From: Poronia punctata
Taxonomy: Eukaryota > Ascomycota > Sordariomycetes > Xylariales > Xylariaceae
Length of the DNA stretch: 64,000 nt
Assembly (NCBI GenBank): GCA_022579005.1
Contig: MU401584.1
Span: 1-64,000 of the forward strand
Reading direction: 5' to 3'
Shown: positions 33,784 through 46,169 of the stretch, piece after piece
Numbering within the stretch: position 1 is the first letter of the stretch
Layout of the letters: each line of letters starts with the position of its first letter
Notes under the pieces: generated by a model
Databases searched by the model: none
The model's input: the letters and a program-made list of their open reading frames with translations, nothing else
What the model was told of the DNA's origin: nothing
Made by a program: the position numbers and the translations under genes

Positions 33784-34455
33784 GGTACATGTTAGACTCG
33801 AAGTGTATAGACACTTATGACGGTAAGCCCAGGCACTACGCTATTAAAAAATTAATTAATTGCTAATAAGGCCTGGAAACAAAGTCTGGGAAGCCTTTTC
33901 CAGTATAACCGCATACGGTATCACTTGGTCATCAGGGTGTTCAGATATCATTCATATTGCAGGTATCTGGGCTCTCTCCACGCCTCACAGATTTCGCTGG
34001 CACTTTCCAGAGACACGGCCGTCCAGCCTAGATTCCCTCAATCTTGTCTAGCCCCTGGAAAAATGGGGAAAAGGAACACTACAATAAAACCCCTGGGCGG
34101 GTTCTCGTTGATTGTCAAGGTCCCCGATTTCCCTTGGGAACCATGACGCACATGGCCAGGACGACAAGAGGCATCACATCTCCAAGTAAACGCGGATGGT
34201 TTTTGCTTAGCAATCAATCATTTGTTTGGCGCAAAAACATGACCCTTAATTTCGTAGAAGACGGTACCGAGATTTGGTCTCCTTTAACTCCCACCCGTGC
34301 ATCCCGAGGTTGTGCCCTATCGATTTTTCCTATCACGCATGCAAAAATCGCGTGACAATGCAGGTGCTCCATTCCCTAGAGTACATGTCCTAGCCGGCTA
34401 TCATGTGCATCGAAGGAACTGTTTAGAGAAGAGATTAAGTCTCCTATTTTATTCT
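33784..34455. other. Intergenic region, no gene seen
   Basis: About 670 bp between the tRNA gene and the ribosomal protein eS10 stop. No gene is seen; the right part is the eS10 3' region. Confidence 0.5.
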
Positions 34456-35205
34456 TTACGAAGGAGGAGCCGCTCCACGGCCACGGCCGAAACCACCACG
34501 GCTGTAAACAATGGGTTAGTTGGGTCATATCCCTTCCCCTGAAACGTTTCGCCGATGAAAGAGAACTTACAATTGGGGGTTGAATTCACCAGGAGCACCG
34601 CCCTCCTTGCCCTCACCAGCGTCCCTTCGTCGGTATCCACCCTCACGGTCACCACGGTCACCACGGTCACCACCACGGCCACGGCCGAAAGGTCTGCGCT
34701 CACGCTCGCCCTCGCCGCCCATCATGCCCCGGGGAGGAGCGTGCGATCGCTGCTGCTTGATGTGTGTAGCGGGGACGATCTCGGCGGGGAGGTGTAGCCA
34801 CTCCCGGAGGTAGTCGAGACCCTCGGGGGTCAGGGTGTAGTAGTAGTATTGCCACGAAAACTGGGTCTTGACATAGCCGCGCGAGGTAAGGGACTGGGCG
34901 GCCTTGACGACGAAAAGGTTCTTGGTGTCGATATCGGGGTGCTTGGGAAGGTTGTAATCCTTCTTAGCGACCATCACGCCCTCACGGAAGAGGTACTATG
35001 TAGAAGGAAAGAATATGTTAGCTCGACCGTGACAGTTCGAATATGCCCCATTGTCTATCTCATCATCACGTAGCAACAGCCTCGCGGGGCCAGCTTTCGC
35101 ATCTGCTACGTCGGGTTGTGGATTGTGGATTGTGGGTTGTGGACGGTAAACGGTGGATGTTCTAACCTCGTGGATCTTCTTGCGGTCAGCCTTCGGAATC
35201 AGCAT
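34456..35205 (-). CDS. rps10: 40S ribosomal protein S10 (eS10)
   Basis: Three exons: 35205-35167, 34995-34571 and 34501-34456, 169 aa. Exon 1 encodes only 13 residues, [13 protein letters not shown]; donor GTTAGA, acceptor TACATAG. Exon 2 begins [13 protein letters not shown] and carries the whole conserved domain with [11 protein letters not shown] and [13 protein letters not shown]. The second intron (donor GTAAGT, acceptor TTACAG) separates a last 46-nt exon coding for [14 protein letters not shown]. The protein is a structural component of the small cytosolic ribosomal subunit near the mRNA entry/head region. The Arg/Gly/Asp-rich tail ([17 protein letters not shown]) is usual for the family, though with a short internal RGD repeat. 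A first intron right after the first codons is typical of fungal ribosomal protein genes. It is divergent from the Sde2 gene. Confidence 0.95.
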
Positions 35206-35794
35206 CTTGGCGGTTCGTTGTTGGGCGACAAGATGTTGAGGATCGGTGTTGGGCGTGGTGTATTAAGGAACCTTGGGAAGTTGGCTGGCGCTGGCACACT
35301 CTCGAGATCAAAGATCGGGATTGCAGTGAATTGGAGATACCGTCAATTTTTTGGTGTGTGCAAAAACCCTACGCGAGTGGCTTGATAAGGAAATTCGAGT
35401 GGGGGTGGGCCATCTCTCCCATAAAACTGTGGCTTACGTATGTACACTTCCATTGACACAAGTTACGAGTAGAAAGTGGAACTGGAATGTGGGCACATAG
35501 CATGTACCTACGTACCGTCTTAAAGCGCCGAGACCGCCGATAAGAGATTATAGATAAGAGATAAGGAGCATTGTGATAAGGCTACGACTCCGACTCTCGT
35601 ACAGTGTAACATGGTATGTACCTTCGTACCTTTGGGGTAATGTACTCGTAATCCGCCGTCGCGTTTTCATCCTCCTCATGATCCAGATCTCAGACGACAA
35701 AACTTGTACAACTACAACCCGCCGAAATCGTTCTGCCTCTGGACGTATTTAAAACTGTCGCATCCCACCAAACACACACATCACTGGGAGAACT
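35206..35794. promoter_or_regulatory. Divergent promoter region of rps10 and sde2
   Basis: The two genes point away from each other and are 589 bp apart. The region has GTACCTACGTACC and ACCTTCGTACC motifs (35504-35517 and 35620-35631) and a pyrimidine-rich, CACACACATCAC leader before the Sde2 ATG. Shared control is inferred from position only. Confidence 0.45.
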
Positions 35795-36661
35795 ATGGAT
35801 ACCGACGATAAGATGACTACAAGAAGCCTTAACGTCTTCGTCACAACATTTCCCGGCCTAGAGCTACCCCCGACTCTATCTTTTCCTCTCCCATCAACAG
35901 CAACAACATCAGATCTGCGCAACTACCTCACAGAAAAGCTGCCGCGGACAGATTCCAGATTTATAATAACAACAATCTCAAACAAGCAACTGGTACCCAG
36001 TGCAACACATCATCTTTCCGACCTTTGCGGCGTCAACGATGACTTCGTCTCGCTACGGTTATCTCTCCCCTTGTGCGGTGGCAAGGGCGGCTTCGGATCA
36101 CAACTGCGCGCTGCAGGTGGGCGCATGTCATCGAAGAAGAAGAAGAACCAGGGTGATGAGAATGCATCAAGCAGAAACCTTGATGGGCGACGGCTACGGA
36201 CCGTAAATGAGGCCAAGGCGCTCGCCGAATACCTGGCGATAAAACCCGAGATGGAACAGAAGGAGAAGGAGAAGCGGCGTGCCCGTTGGCAGCAGATTGT
36301 CGACGCCGCCGAAGAGAAAGAGCACGAACTGAAGAATAATACGAAAGGTCGCGTGAGCGGAAAGTGGGTCGAGGATAAGGAGGAGGCGAGTGAGAGGACG
36401 CGGGAGGCTGTGCTGGCTGCGATAAAAGCTGGTAATTACAAGGATAACTTGCTCGGAACGTCTCACGGTTCGACTTCGTCCGAGGCTATGGAGGACTCTG
36501 CGAGTGGAGAGGAAGATGCGCCCAAGGAACCAAAGAAGTCGGAATCGAAGTCCCCCACGCCTCCTACGGGAACATCTGCCAAGAAACCGCCATTAAGAGC
36601 CTTCTCTGGTTTTGATGAAGATGACGAATTCATGAGTTCGTCTGATGAGGAGGATGAATGA
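35795..36661 (+). CDS. sde2: Sde2-type ubiquitin-like splicing/genome-stability factor
   Basis: Single-exon gene of 288 aa. Sde2 is made as a precursor with an N-terminal ubiquitin-like fold; a ubiquitin protease cuts after Gly-Gly and the released C-terminal part, which begins with Lys, joins the spliceosome and supports heterochromatin silencing, telomere silencing and replication-stress responses. The sequence shows this layout: ubiquitin-like region about 1-96 ending LCGG, then [20 protein letters not shown] (97 onward), the near-invariant processed N terminus of the family. A basic/acidic coiled region ([20 protein letters not shown] and KEKRRARWQ, about 135-175) and a Ser/acidic tail ending SSDEEDE follow. 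Length is normal for fungi. Mechanism is established for the family; I only see the motifs. Confidence 0.92.
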   Translation: MDTDDKMTTRSLNVFVTTFPGLELPPTLSFPLPSTATTSDLRNYLTEKLPRTDSRFIITTISNKQLVPSATHHLSDLCGVNDDFVSLRLSLPLCGGKGGFGSQLRAAGGRMSSKKKKNQGDENASSRNLDGRRLRTVNEAKALAEYLAIKPEMEQKEKEKRRARWQQIVDAAEEKEHELKNNTKGRVSGKWVEDKEEASERTREAVLAAIKAGNYKDNLLGTSHGSTSSEAMEDSASGEEDAPKEPKKSESKSPTPPTGTSAKKPPLRAFSGFDEDDEFMSSSDEEDE

Positions 36662-39600
36662 ACGCTATATGCTGCTCGTGGCGCAATGGGCTGCCTAGTG
36701 CGGTTCAATATGCCACAGCACTTGCTGTATAGCGGTTTATTATTATGTTTGTTATGATATATGTATACCCTTTTATACGATTACCTGAATTCCGAAGCGG
36801 GATGCTTTACATCAACAGGTTACTTACTAGTTCCGGGTGTGTACCCCGATCCAAGCGTCTGCTGTGATTTTGCCTCATCGGTACTTCCTAGAAGGCCCCT
36901 ATTATCATTATGTCTCCTGACAGCTAATCACTGTCCTGGTCGTGTTACAGGCTCTAGTAGGTTCGGAAAAGAGAAGTCTACTTGAATATCTACGTCCTTC
37001 AGCCCAACTAGTAGGGATGAACTGGGGGAACCAATGACCTTAAGAAATGACCTTCGCTGCAATGGCAAGTTACATTGAGTTGTCAATGTTTAGGCGTGTG
37101 CTAATCCAACTTTTCCATCATCTCGTGCTAACATGTGTAGTGAAAGGAGTGCCATCGAAGCGCAGCGCGAGAAATCTTCATATCGAGAAACAATTGACAT
37201 TTCTTATAGGTGGAAATGTAGTAGCTACGGCGTATTCCAAAAGAGCTGTTCAACACATAGTCTACGGGCTGCCGATAAAATGAAAGTGAAGAGTTGATAC
37301 TCTGTCGGCTTTGGGGCGACACTGGTGCTGTGTACCTCCACTCCCATGGGTCGGTGTGTCCAACGCCCAAAAGGGGTTCAAAGGAAGCCAGAGGAGAATC
37401 GGTGAGATGGCAGTGACAACGCAAGAAGCTCGCCGCACTACTATACTTGTACTTAATGAACGAGGGTTGAAAATGTACCCAAGTGAGACAAATGTTCAAC
37501 TATCCCCAGCATCCCGCCTACCATCTCAGAGGTTGGACTACCTAGATCAGGTAGTGTTCATATACCGTAATTCTAGTGAAAACCTCTTTTCTCGTCTCTG
37601 GCAGGCCTTTCTATAGTACTGCTTATCTGGGACCCAATTTCCTTTTACGTTGAACCGGCGAAGAAGCGGCAGTTATGGCAGTTTGACCCTACTGCCCATC
37701 ACATAGGGGTAGGCATCATGTCGAGAGGTGAGCCCATAAGCCTTCACAGACTTCTCGTAACTGAACTCGGACAAGTATCTAGAAGCAAAGAAGATCTATA
37801 ATAATACGTAAAGTAAACACATAACCTATGTCCCAATTAGAAGACCATCCAGGGGGGTAGGTCCCTACGATCAGGGGTAAGGTTTCATATTGTGGCACAC
37901 CAAAACTAGACGGTTGACCGACCTTGCCCCTATTGTTCGACATGATGAGAAGTACTCGGCCCTAATATTGCCATCGGTTTATCTTGCCTCTCATTTTTGA
38001 GTTAGTGGAGACCTTCTGATTGTAAATTTTGGACATCGATGGGTGTATGCTGCTTAGCGGAGGAGCGTATCCAGGGGCCAGGCCCCAGGTTAAGGAGGAT
38101 ATGTCTGTGATAAATTGGGTCCTCCCGTTGTTAGTCCAGTTACCAGTATACGGCGCCCGTCATGCTTCCTAGCGATTAGGAACATACGGGATCCTAAACG
38201 AAAGTGGCTGTCGATGTGCTTGTTGCCCCCTTGTAGGGAGTAGGTAAATCGAGAACGTAACCCGAGGGTGATCCTTGCGCGAGATATCCCGTATCCTTGG
38301 CGCCATCTAGCGCGATACCCAGAAGGCCGCTAAAGTCGTGAGACCGTTCTTGATGCTTTCGCTTCATTGTCAATGAGTGACTGTTACTTTGTCACATTCA
38401 CATAGGTACGTGTAGGTGCCGAAGGTTGGGTAATGGTAGGACGTTGCGTAGCCGGAAACTACATTCGTAACCAAGCTTGGTCGCGGAGTGGGAAGCCAAC
38501 CTTGAAACTCGGGTGTGTTGTGCAGACACCGCTTCTTCGTCCTTGTCGGCTAAGGATACAATCGTCACGTTACGGCGATCTATCATGATGAGGTCGTACC
38601 CAAGGACCGTTACCAGTTGTTACGGAGCGGGTATGCAGTTGGTTCAAGGAATCCATTCTCGGTAGATGCAGAGAGCTAAAAGCTGACTTGTCCGCTTACC
38701 GTGGGTCACCATGAACGTCGGGAATGTATCATCACATGACTCGAGAATATCGTTCCAGCACCAATGGAGTACCAGTGAAGGATCCGGCCGTTTCTTCGAA
38801 TGTGGATGAAGCCCACTATACGGCGAATACCCACATGTACAAGTACGCCCCGACTAGGTATTCTAGGATTTGACCGGTATAATAACTGTTCCTTTGCATA
38901 AAGTCGTTCGTCTATCTAGACGTAAAACGTCGTCCGCTTTCGGTACAACAACCAATACATGTACCACATATATCCGATACCTACTTGCACGTAGATACCA
39001 GAAGCCGAAACGTCTGTCTGTGACGAGCCAGTAACGCGGGGGTGTGGCTGGTGTGGGCCAAGGTGTAATTTGATGATACACAGCATGCGCATAGCGGCAT
39101 AGGTGATACCTAGGTGACCCGCTGAAGACGAGACGGTTACAACCTGTGAAGACGTTGAATGGTCGGGTAACCGGGGATCTCACACATGGAATACCTTACG
39201 ACCGGTCTTCTTCTGATGCATGTGTCCCATTATTAGAAGTGTGTTATTAAAGGTATGGTCGGGATTAAGACTCCAGGGTCGTAGTGACCTCCTAATCTGG
39301 CCTTCTAGGAAAGCACCTAGGAAGAGGTAGTTACACAAATCCGTTCCTTACATATTATAGTGCATTACTCAAACATTGCCCTCTTTGGGCAAAAACACTT
39401 GCTTGGCACCTGTCCGGCTGCCTTTGACATGCACCGTAATAGAAAAGATGTGTACGTCGAACAACTACCGAGGTACATCATCTACGTACGGTACTTTCAT
39501 GGCACTGCTAGAACTGCTTATATATCTCTTCTTAATACTACAGCGATAGTCTCTTGTAGGATTCTCTGCTCTGCATTTCTTCTTAGAACGCTATTTTTGT

Positions 39601-40300
39601 GGTTCCAGTTCAATAAATCCGAGCGGATACAAAGTGTACGATATGCCCTGGCCCCCTGGCCTGGGCCGCCTGGCATTCTAGATGTTACAAGTAACTCGTA
39701 TGAATAAGTCGGGGATGGCCTGATTTCATCTACTTACCATATACGATTTTGAAGACAATTATACGATGTGGTTCAAATCAACAAGGTAATACTATTACAA
39801 ACCTTGTTTTGTCGGCATGATCTACACCCCAAGTTGGTGGACCGGGCCAGTCTCCAGTCTGCCCAAGAATCCGTTTAACGAACAACAAGGGTTATAGATG
39901 ATGTGTTCTGAATCCAACGGGTCTTCACTTGTTCTCGATTGATTTTCATTTCATCCCTCATAATTCCATGTAAATGTTGAATACAGGCTTTTTACATCTA
40001 ACACACAAAATGTATGTAGTTGGACTATAACTAAAGTTCCGAGACAGTAGGTATTACATGTATAGTTTTTTCGTGGGGTATGTCGCACTAAGAGGTTGGA
40101 CGCCAGTCCTAACCACGCGAAGGGCAGAGGCTGGCTGCCCCTGTGTGACGCCACAGATCTAGTCTAGTGTTCAGGTTTTGCTCAACCTGCCCAGACGTAG
40201 CTCAATCGCCCATATCATCATTCCGACTTGCATCATTAACAGCTGCGCAGCTCTGCGCATCATCAGTAATTAAATTAATACATCATTATTCCGTCGCGGC
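36662..40300. other. Gene-poor 3.6 kb region
   Basis: No convincing gene on either strand. Open frames up to about 120 codons (for example 37128-37499 minus, 39360-39707 plus) have no recognisable motif and unbiased composition. Base composition is close to neutral and unlike the RIP-type island at the left end of the window. Confidence 0.5.
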
Positions 40301-41693
40301 TTATACGGCGGCCCCTATCTTTTGACTCCGGTCGCCTAAGGGGATATCACTGCCGTTGACGCCATCCTCTCGGTCGGAGGTCTTCAGTGCAGTCATGCTA
40401 TCGTTCCAATGTCTGTTGTCGAGTTTTGAACTCTTCGACTTGGAGCCCCGTGTGTTGTCGTCTGAGATGAGATACGACGAGGTCTGGTCTTTGCGTGTGA
40501 AATGCTGCCATAAGCGCGGGAAATACGGGAAACAAGCCACAAGGATAACAGAGGCAAACTCTCCGAGTCTGTAACGGCCTATCGTTAGCATATGCTGTGG
40601 CCAGTAGCAATCCGCCGTACGAAGGGTACTTACGCCCAGGAAGCAACGGGCACGATGGCCCATGTGATGTCGTGCGTAAGCGTCAGCTCGACGCTATAGT
40701 AGAGGCGGACGATACTTGTCAGAGTTCCACTGGCAGTCGCTTGTCAGTTGATGATGTCTCATGTCCCATGACGGAGTGCGCGACGTACACGATACCCACG
40801 GCGAACACGGCGGCAGCGGCCAACTTCTTCTTGAGCGGCATCTGCAGTTTCCAGATGGCTGCTATGGGGGTGACGAGAATAGTAAAGTCCGACACCACGT
40901 TGATGGCGCTCGTCGCGATGATGCTAGCCTTGGTGTCGATGCACATGCCGGGCAGCGTAGGATTCGATATCTTCTCCCTCGGTATGCATGCCAGGACGAA
41001 GGAGAGGAAGATGGCACCGTAGAAGAAAAAATTGGCCCATATCAGGATGCGGATAGCTGCCGACCAAAAAGCCTTGCGATTCTGCTTGAAGAATACCATT
41101 TCGATCTGCCGAAGCACCACGTATTTGGCGGCAAACATGGTTGGCCCGTACAAGATCTCGATAATGTTGAGTATCTAAAGCATTCCAACGTTAGCAGCGC
41201 GCGTCTCTCCCTCGCGATGACATACGAGTTATGGCGTTGACGCACCAAGAGACATTGGGAGAAGTTGGCTGCCGTCACATCCCAGAGATGTCTTCCCTGA
41301 CCATAGTCACCAGCTACGATCTGTACGGAGACGAATGCGACAAACAACACCTGGCACGGGTTAGTCAACTACTTTCGGCAGTCGAGCGGACTCTTGAGCT
41401 TACGCCGCATAATAATAAAACGCCTGGACAACTGTTAGCTTTTGGGTCCCTCGCACATTGCTGCTACACATAGCCTGGGTTGGGTCGCCGTTACCATCGG
41501 TGAGGTCAAACTGCCTTAGAAGCGCAGCCTTGACGTATGTGCGTATAGATATGCCGAGGAAGACGAGGAAAAGTGTGATGGCAGACGCTATGATCAACTG
41601 TGGTTGCTGGCTCTCCGGATCGATAAAGTTGGACTCGACGCCCTTGGGTGGCGGTATCGCCGGAATCTTGGTAGGATCCATCTCTGCACTCAT
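40301..41693 (-). CDS. Fungal rhodopsin-like (Pth11-related) integral membrane protein
   Basis: Six exons: 41693-41495, 41423-41404, 41350-41246, 41174-40789, 40729-40634 and 40568-40301, 357 aa. Splice sites are good (for example donor GTACGT with acceptor GCCAG for intron 4), and the second exon has only 20 nt between two introns with GCTAACAG and GACTAACC branch sites. The product has about seven hydrophobic segments, including LIIASAITLFLVFLGISI, AIRILIWANFFFYGAIFLSF and FAVGIVGTLTSIVRLYYSVE, plus GQGRHLWDV and ITWAIVPVASW, which are hallmarks of the fungal rhodopsin domain of Pth11-related putative receptors. The hydrophilic C-terminal tail (last 90 residues) is Ser/Lys/Asp-rich and presumably cytosolic. 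Ligand and pathway unknown. It is the closest gene to the putative biosynthetic cluster, 2.4 kb away. Confidence 0.85.
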
Positions 41694-44085
41694 GGTATCA
41701 TATGTTCCTGCTTATATGTAGAGCCTTTTATCCTTCGCTCCGGACTCTACAAGCTTGACGGCTAACCCCAGACACGACCAAGTCGAATCACCGCGATTGT
41801 TGTAAGCCTCGCTGCAGACTGATATACAATACTCGTACAGAGAAACACAACGAAGCTTTGGTCCGGTTAAGATCACCGAGGGGTAAGAGAAGGACGTACG
41901 GTGAAGGTGACGCGGCACAAGACAGAAAGAATAATAATAATAATAATAATAATACACAGAGCGTTTGAACAAGCAGGGCAACCTTCGACTTTAGGATTCC
42001 ACCAAGTTAAACTAAAGACCTACGAGTACAGGGTCACTTGATGTTCCTCGGCCCCTATACCTATCACTACCATGGGTGTGTGTCAGGGAGTTGCCGTTCT
42101 ATACCTCATCCAGAACCAGGACGTCCAACTCTGCCTGTCTGCTACTGTTGTGTGCAGGATCATATAACTGGACTATACCCAAATCTGCATGTCCTTGCCA
42201 GGGCCACTTCGACTGGCGTGATCCTAAACTAACGCAGATGGAGAAAACAATAGCGCTTGAAACGAGTGTCAAAAAGCAAGTTCGACGCCACTATTGATTG
42301 AAGGAGAATAAAGAAAAAGAAATTTGCGTGCAGAAGAAGAGTACATGGCCTTTTACCAGATTCCAACCTACCATGTACCTACAACACCTACGCATAGGCA
42401 CAACTTGGTATACAACACGGCATAGGACGAGAAATGGAAGTGGTTTCTATTCTAGCAAGCACCTGTTGTACTCGTAAGTCGTGACTTCTTTAGGTGCTGC
42501 TTTAGGTGAAAGGCTCACGAGTCGATCTCCTACTTTATTTGTCAGGCCCTGATTCGATTTGCGAAATTCACTGCTACCAGCCCCCAGCCTACCACAGTCA
42601 TGGACAGCTCGAAATCGAGGGTCGCAACTACCTACTTAATCTTGGGGCACAACTTAAAAACAGTACCTATTCCCACATCCCCACCAAAAGTCGTAATCTA
42701 GTCTACACACGTACAATACACATATGTACGTGCTATCTACATTCGGCCTGTCACCCACTCCTTTCATTTTTATTTTTGTCTTTGTCCCAGGGAAAAAAGC
42801 AAAGGAAGAAGAATCCTTACTTATTTCCCAGCCTACGCGGGGCTATTCCCGCAGATACATGCTGAAGAGGGCAAAGTCCATGTCCATATGCATCCTAGAC
42901 TACTAGTAGACGCATAACCCCTGCATCTGTCCTGCAGTTCAAGTTGCGACCGTCAATGACGAGCTCGTGGTGGGGCGCGATAGTGTCGAAGGATTCCCTA
43001 TCGCATAGTTAAAGCTGCGATAACCCACAAGATCAACAGCACTACTGCGCTTGAATTTTGCTGCCCGCTTTGTAAACTAAATGAGCCCGAGCTGGGAAGG
43101 TATGTGCTTTCTGGAACGGAGCCGATGCAACGTCGGGAACTCCTGGTCTCTGTCCTGGTCTTGAGGAGCCATTTTTCTCCTCTTCGACATTCATTTCTCT
43201 CGACAATCCCGCACGGCCACCCCATGATAGAGCCGAAACGGCGCGGTGGAGACATCGTCCACAATATGCAAGCCGAGACGAGTGACATGGCTTCGAGGTA
43301 GAGTTTTGCCATTAGTGAACTCGTGCTAGGCGGGCCGAGGACGAAGACGAGACGAACGACTTTCATTTTGGCGGGATGGACAGGAACCCGCCACAAGCTC
43401 CGTGCTTGGGAAGAGTCGAGCCTTTATCCTGGACTGATCTTCATCCTTGACCTGAGATACCTACCCTTATGGATGCTGACTTCCGGCGGCGAAGTGGAAA
43501 TCTTTCTTGGGGTCTCCAGAGAGATCCGATTCTCCCACTCACTAGGCATCTACCAGCATTGGACAGGACCCGGCGTCCTCGCCCTTGGGTCACTTTCGCT
43601 AGCAGTGCCCCGTCGAAAAAACGGGATGGGGGATAAGAATGTGTACCTCTAGCGAGAAAAATGGCGGCAGCCCTTATCTGGCGTCATCGTTTTTCCTGGC
43701 CCAAGCCTGCATATCTACGCCTCCACGTGATATTGCCGAGTTCTGGACTGCTGGCCACATATCCATTTCCTATATTGGTGGACCACTTGAGCGTATTTAA
43801 GCGGCAGTAAGGCGCAGCGTCGAATGGGGAGATGGCCATCGGAGGAAATGTAAGGGCCCTAGTTCCAAGTGGTGACAGGCGCTCCTTGGACTAGAGCGCG
43901 GTGGTATAATATACTACGCCATGACCCCGCGTATGTGAAAAGTGCCGCTGCAGCAGGCTCTATACTGTACAGTTCCTGTACTCTTGGATCTTGGGATCCA
44001 GATCTTGTCAGTTTCCTAAAGCACAAAGCTTGTCTATGCTTTCCCTTGGCTCGGGGTGGAAACGGCTACTAGGTTATCCCTTTCT
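41694..44085. other. Intergenic region with (AAT)n and possible gene relic
   Basis: It holds an (AAT)n microsatellite at about 41929-41953, and on the minus strand around 43000-43366 a short run MKVVRLVFVLGPPST reminiscent of the start of a P-loop kinase but without the GKT motif and soon out of frame. TATA-like ggtataatatac (43894-43905) lies about 180 bp upstream of the UbiA gene and could serve its promoter. No intact gene is seen. Confidence 0.45.
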
Positions 44086-45196
44086 ATGGAGATCTCATCC
44101 ATGACTGCTCATCACAGTTCCAACAAGCTATGTAGCAGGTCACGGCTCATAGCGTCCATCCGAGAAGTACATGGGCGGCTGTCTTTTCACGCCTACTCGA
44201 TCTGGCTCTTTACCTTTAGCGACTTGAAGACGATTGTGTTTCCGCAGACGGCCTTTGGTATCCTCTCAGCTCTTTCGAAGACCGGCCCCATAACTGCTGA
44301 TGGTTCAGGGGCCGGGGAAGAATATTACCTCTTCATCGCTCGCCGGATACCCCTTGTTCTGTTTTGGGTCTGGCTCAACTTACTCCCGTTCGAGATCAAT
44401 AACCAGAACCAACCGCAGGGAATTGAAGAGGACAGGCTGAACAAACCATGGCGGACCATGCCTTCTAATCGCTGGAGCCCTCGCCAGGCCACAAATGCGA
44501 TGCTCTTCTTCTATTTCGTCGCCATCGGTGTAAGTTGGCATCTAGGCGGCATACGATGGAGTCTGAGTCTGGTGGTTCTTGGTAAGCAAGCAACACCCTG
44601 ATATATCTGGAAGATGGAACTATCTTCTTTCATTTTATTCTTCTTCTATGGTCGAGGTCTTAATATTCGTCTCGCTAGGTATATGGTACAACAACATGGG
44701 CGGATCTGACGTGAATCCTTTCATCCGGAATCTCATCAACGCACTTGGGTACATCTCCTTTGCGGCCGGTGCTCTGGAAACGGCGCTAGACGAGCCACTA
44801 CGCTACGACTGGGCCTTTACGATAGATCTGAGCAAGCCCCCGACCCTGGAGACCTGGCTCATGACCATCCTTTCCGTGATCCTGACGACCGTCCACACGC
44901 AAGACATGGAGGACCAGGAGGGAGACGCTTTGCGGGGCCGTCGGTCGCTGCCGCTGCAAATCGGTGACGGTCCGTGCCGTTGGGTGACTGCGGTTTCCAT
45001 GAGCTTCTGGGGCATTTTTTGTCCTCTCCTCTGGGGATGTGGCTGGCTTGGTTATGTTTGTAGTATTTCCCTTGCATTCGCGGTAGCATCAAGAAGTCTG
45101 GTTCTCCGAAATGTTGAGGCTGATAAAACAACGTTCAAGATTTGGAACTTGTGGATCGTTTGTATATACACGCTGCCACTTATAACAAAATACTAG
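44086..45196 (+). CDS. UbiA-family prenyltransferase / terpene cyclase-like membrane enzyme
   Basis: Two exons, 44086-44581 and 44679-45196, 337 aa. The intron has donor GTAAGC and acceptor CGCTAG and joins SLVVLG to IWYNNMGG. An in-frame GTG 30 bp upstream was not chosen because 44086 is the first ATG. Both acidic motifs of the UbiA superfamily are present: NQPQGIEED (Asn108 to Asp116) followed by RLNKPWRTMPS, and DMEDQEGD (Asp241 to Asp248) followed by GRRSLPL. These bind Mg2+ and the diphosphate of a prenyl donor. Hydrophobic helices fill the rest. The fungal variant with EEDR.NKPWR is the one seen in UbiA-type terpene cyclases (the bergamotene synthase of fumagillin biosynthesis is a known example) and in related aromatic prenyltransferases; I cannot decide between cyclase and transferase. 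It sits 3'-to-3' with a P450 gene, followed by an A-T-R enzyme. Confidence 0.85.
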
Positions 45197-46169
45197 ATTA
45201 GCCTGTTATATTCTAGTCTAGGATAGGCTATACTTATACAAAAATATAAGCACTTTTGGCTAATTGTGGTAGACAGAAGGCGGGATAAGATCCTAATGTA
45301 CGTCGTCGTGCCTGATCATTTTTGCGGTTTACCGTTGATAGGCTAAGGTGAACGTACAAAAACATACACGCAGGTGAGACGGTCAGTATCTGAAGATAAA
45401 ACTAAATGGGAGAATACCGAATTTCTTCATATGACTGACAACCTGCTGAAGAAACCACACCAACAAAACCCACCCAATACCCCCCAACCCTTATCGCGAT
45501 GCAAAGTGTTTTCTACCCACGCTGCTGTCACTGAAATAAAGTTCTCACTCCCGAGTCCCAAGGGGGACAGAATGCAACCCACAGGACGTTTGTCGGTGCA
45601 GTAATAATCCCCCCTGTCTGTGAGTAACTCCAACCCTAACCCAGGTAGGGTTAGCGGTTGATACTCTAAATACATGTACCGATATACGAGTAAACTATAA
45701 TTAATACCTACCTTAAAGGGACAGCGGGGACGTGGGGACATGGGGACTAGGTGAATTAAGGTTAGGCTAGCAATCATACCGGTAATACGTGATATGCCAA
45801 GTCCACACATATGTACATTGATCTCTACATTAATAATATCCTACTTCGTAAGATCTAGTCTAGGTTAAGCAAAGTTCTGAATGGTTCCCGATTAGAGACC
45901 GGCTTTTGCACGTACACGGAGTTACTAACCTAAATATACATAGTATTCTAGAGCCTACAAGTAGTGAGTTTTAAGGGCCTCATCAATTCATGTACGTGTG
46001 CTCTAGTGATCACTCGCGGGGGAAATGAGAATCCAATGGACACTGTGCTATAGTTTTCGGAAATAAGGTTTAGATAAGTACCTTAACTAAGACTACTCTG
46101 GACTAGGTAGTTCCCCCAAGAGTCCAAGCGGCACACAGTGGAAAAACAAGAAACAAAAACCAAACTTTT
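45197..46169. other. Convergent 3' intergenic region
   Basis: Shared 3' region between the UbiA-family gene (+) and the P450 gene (-). It is moderately AT-rich, with no gene seen. The AT-rich sequence right after the UbiA stop (45190-45250) probably holds its polyadenylation site. Confidence 0.5.

Noticed and set aside
39360..39707. 115-codon plus-strand frame
   Set aside because: No recognisable motif, and it lies in a region with several equally long frames on both strands, as expected by chance.
42998..43652. Frames of 109-132 codons taken as cluster genes
   Set aside because: They overlap on opposite strands, lack complete domains, and at best reflect a broken relic.
44056..44085. Upstream GTG start for the UbiA-family gene
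   Set aside because: Eukaryotic nuclear genes rarely use GTG; the ATG at 44086 precedes the first conserved helix.
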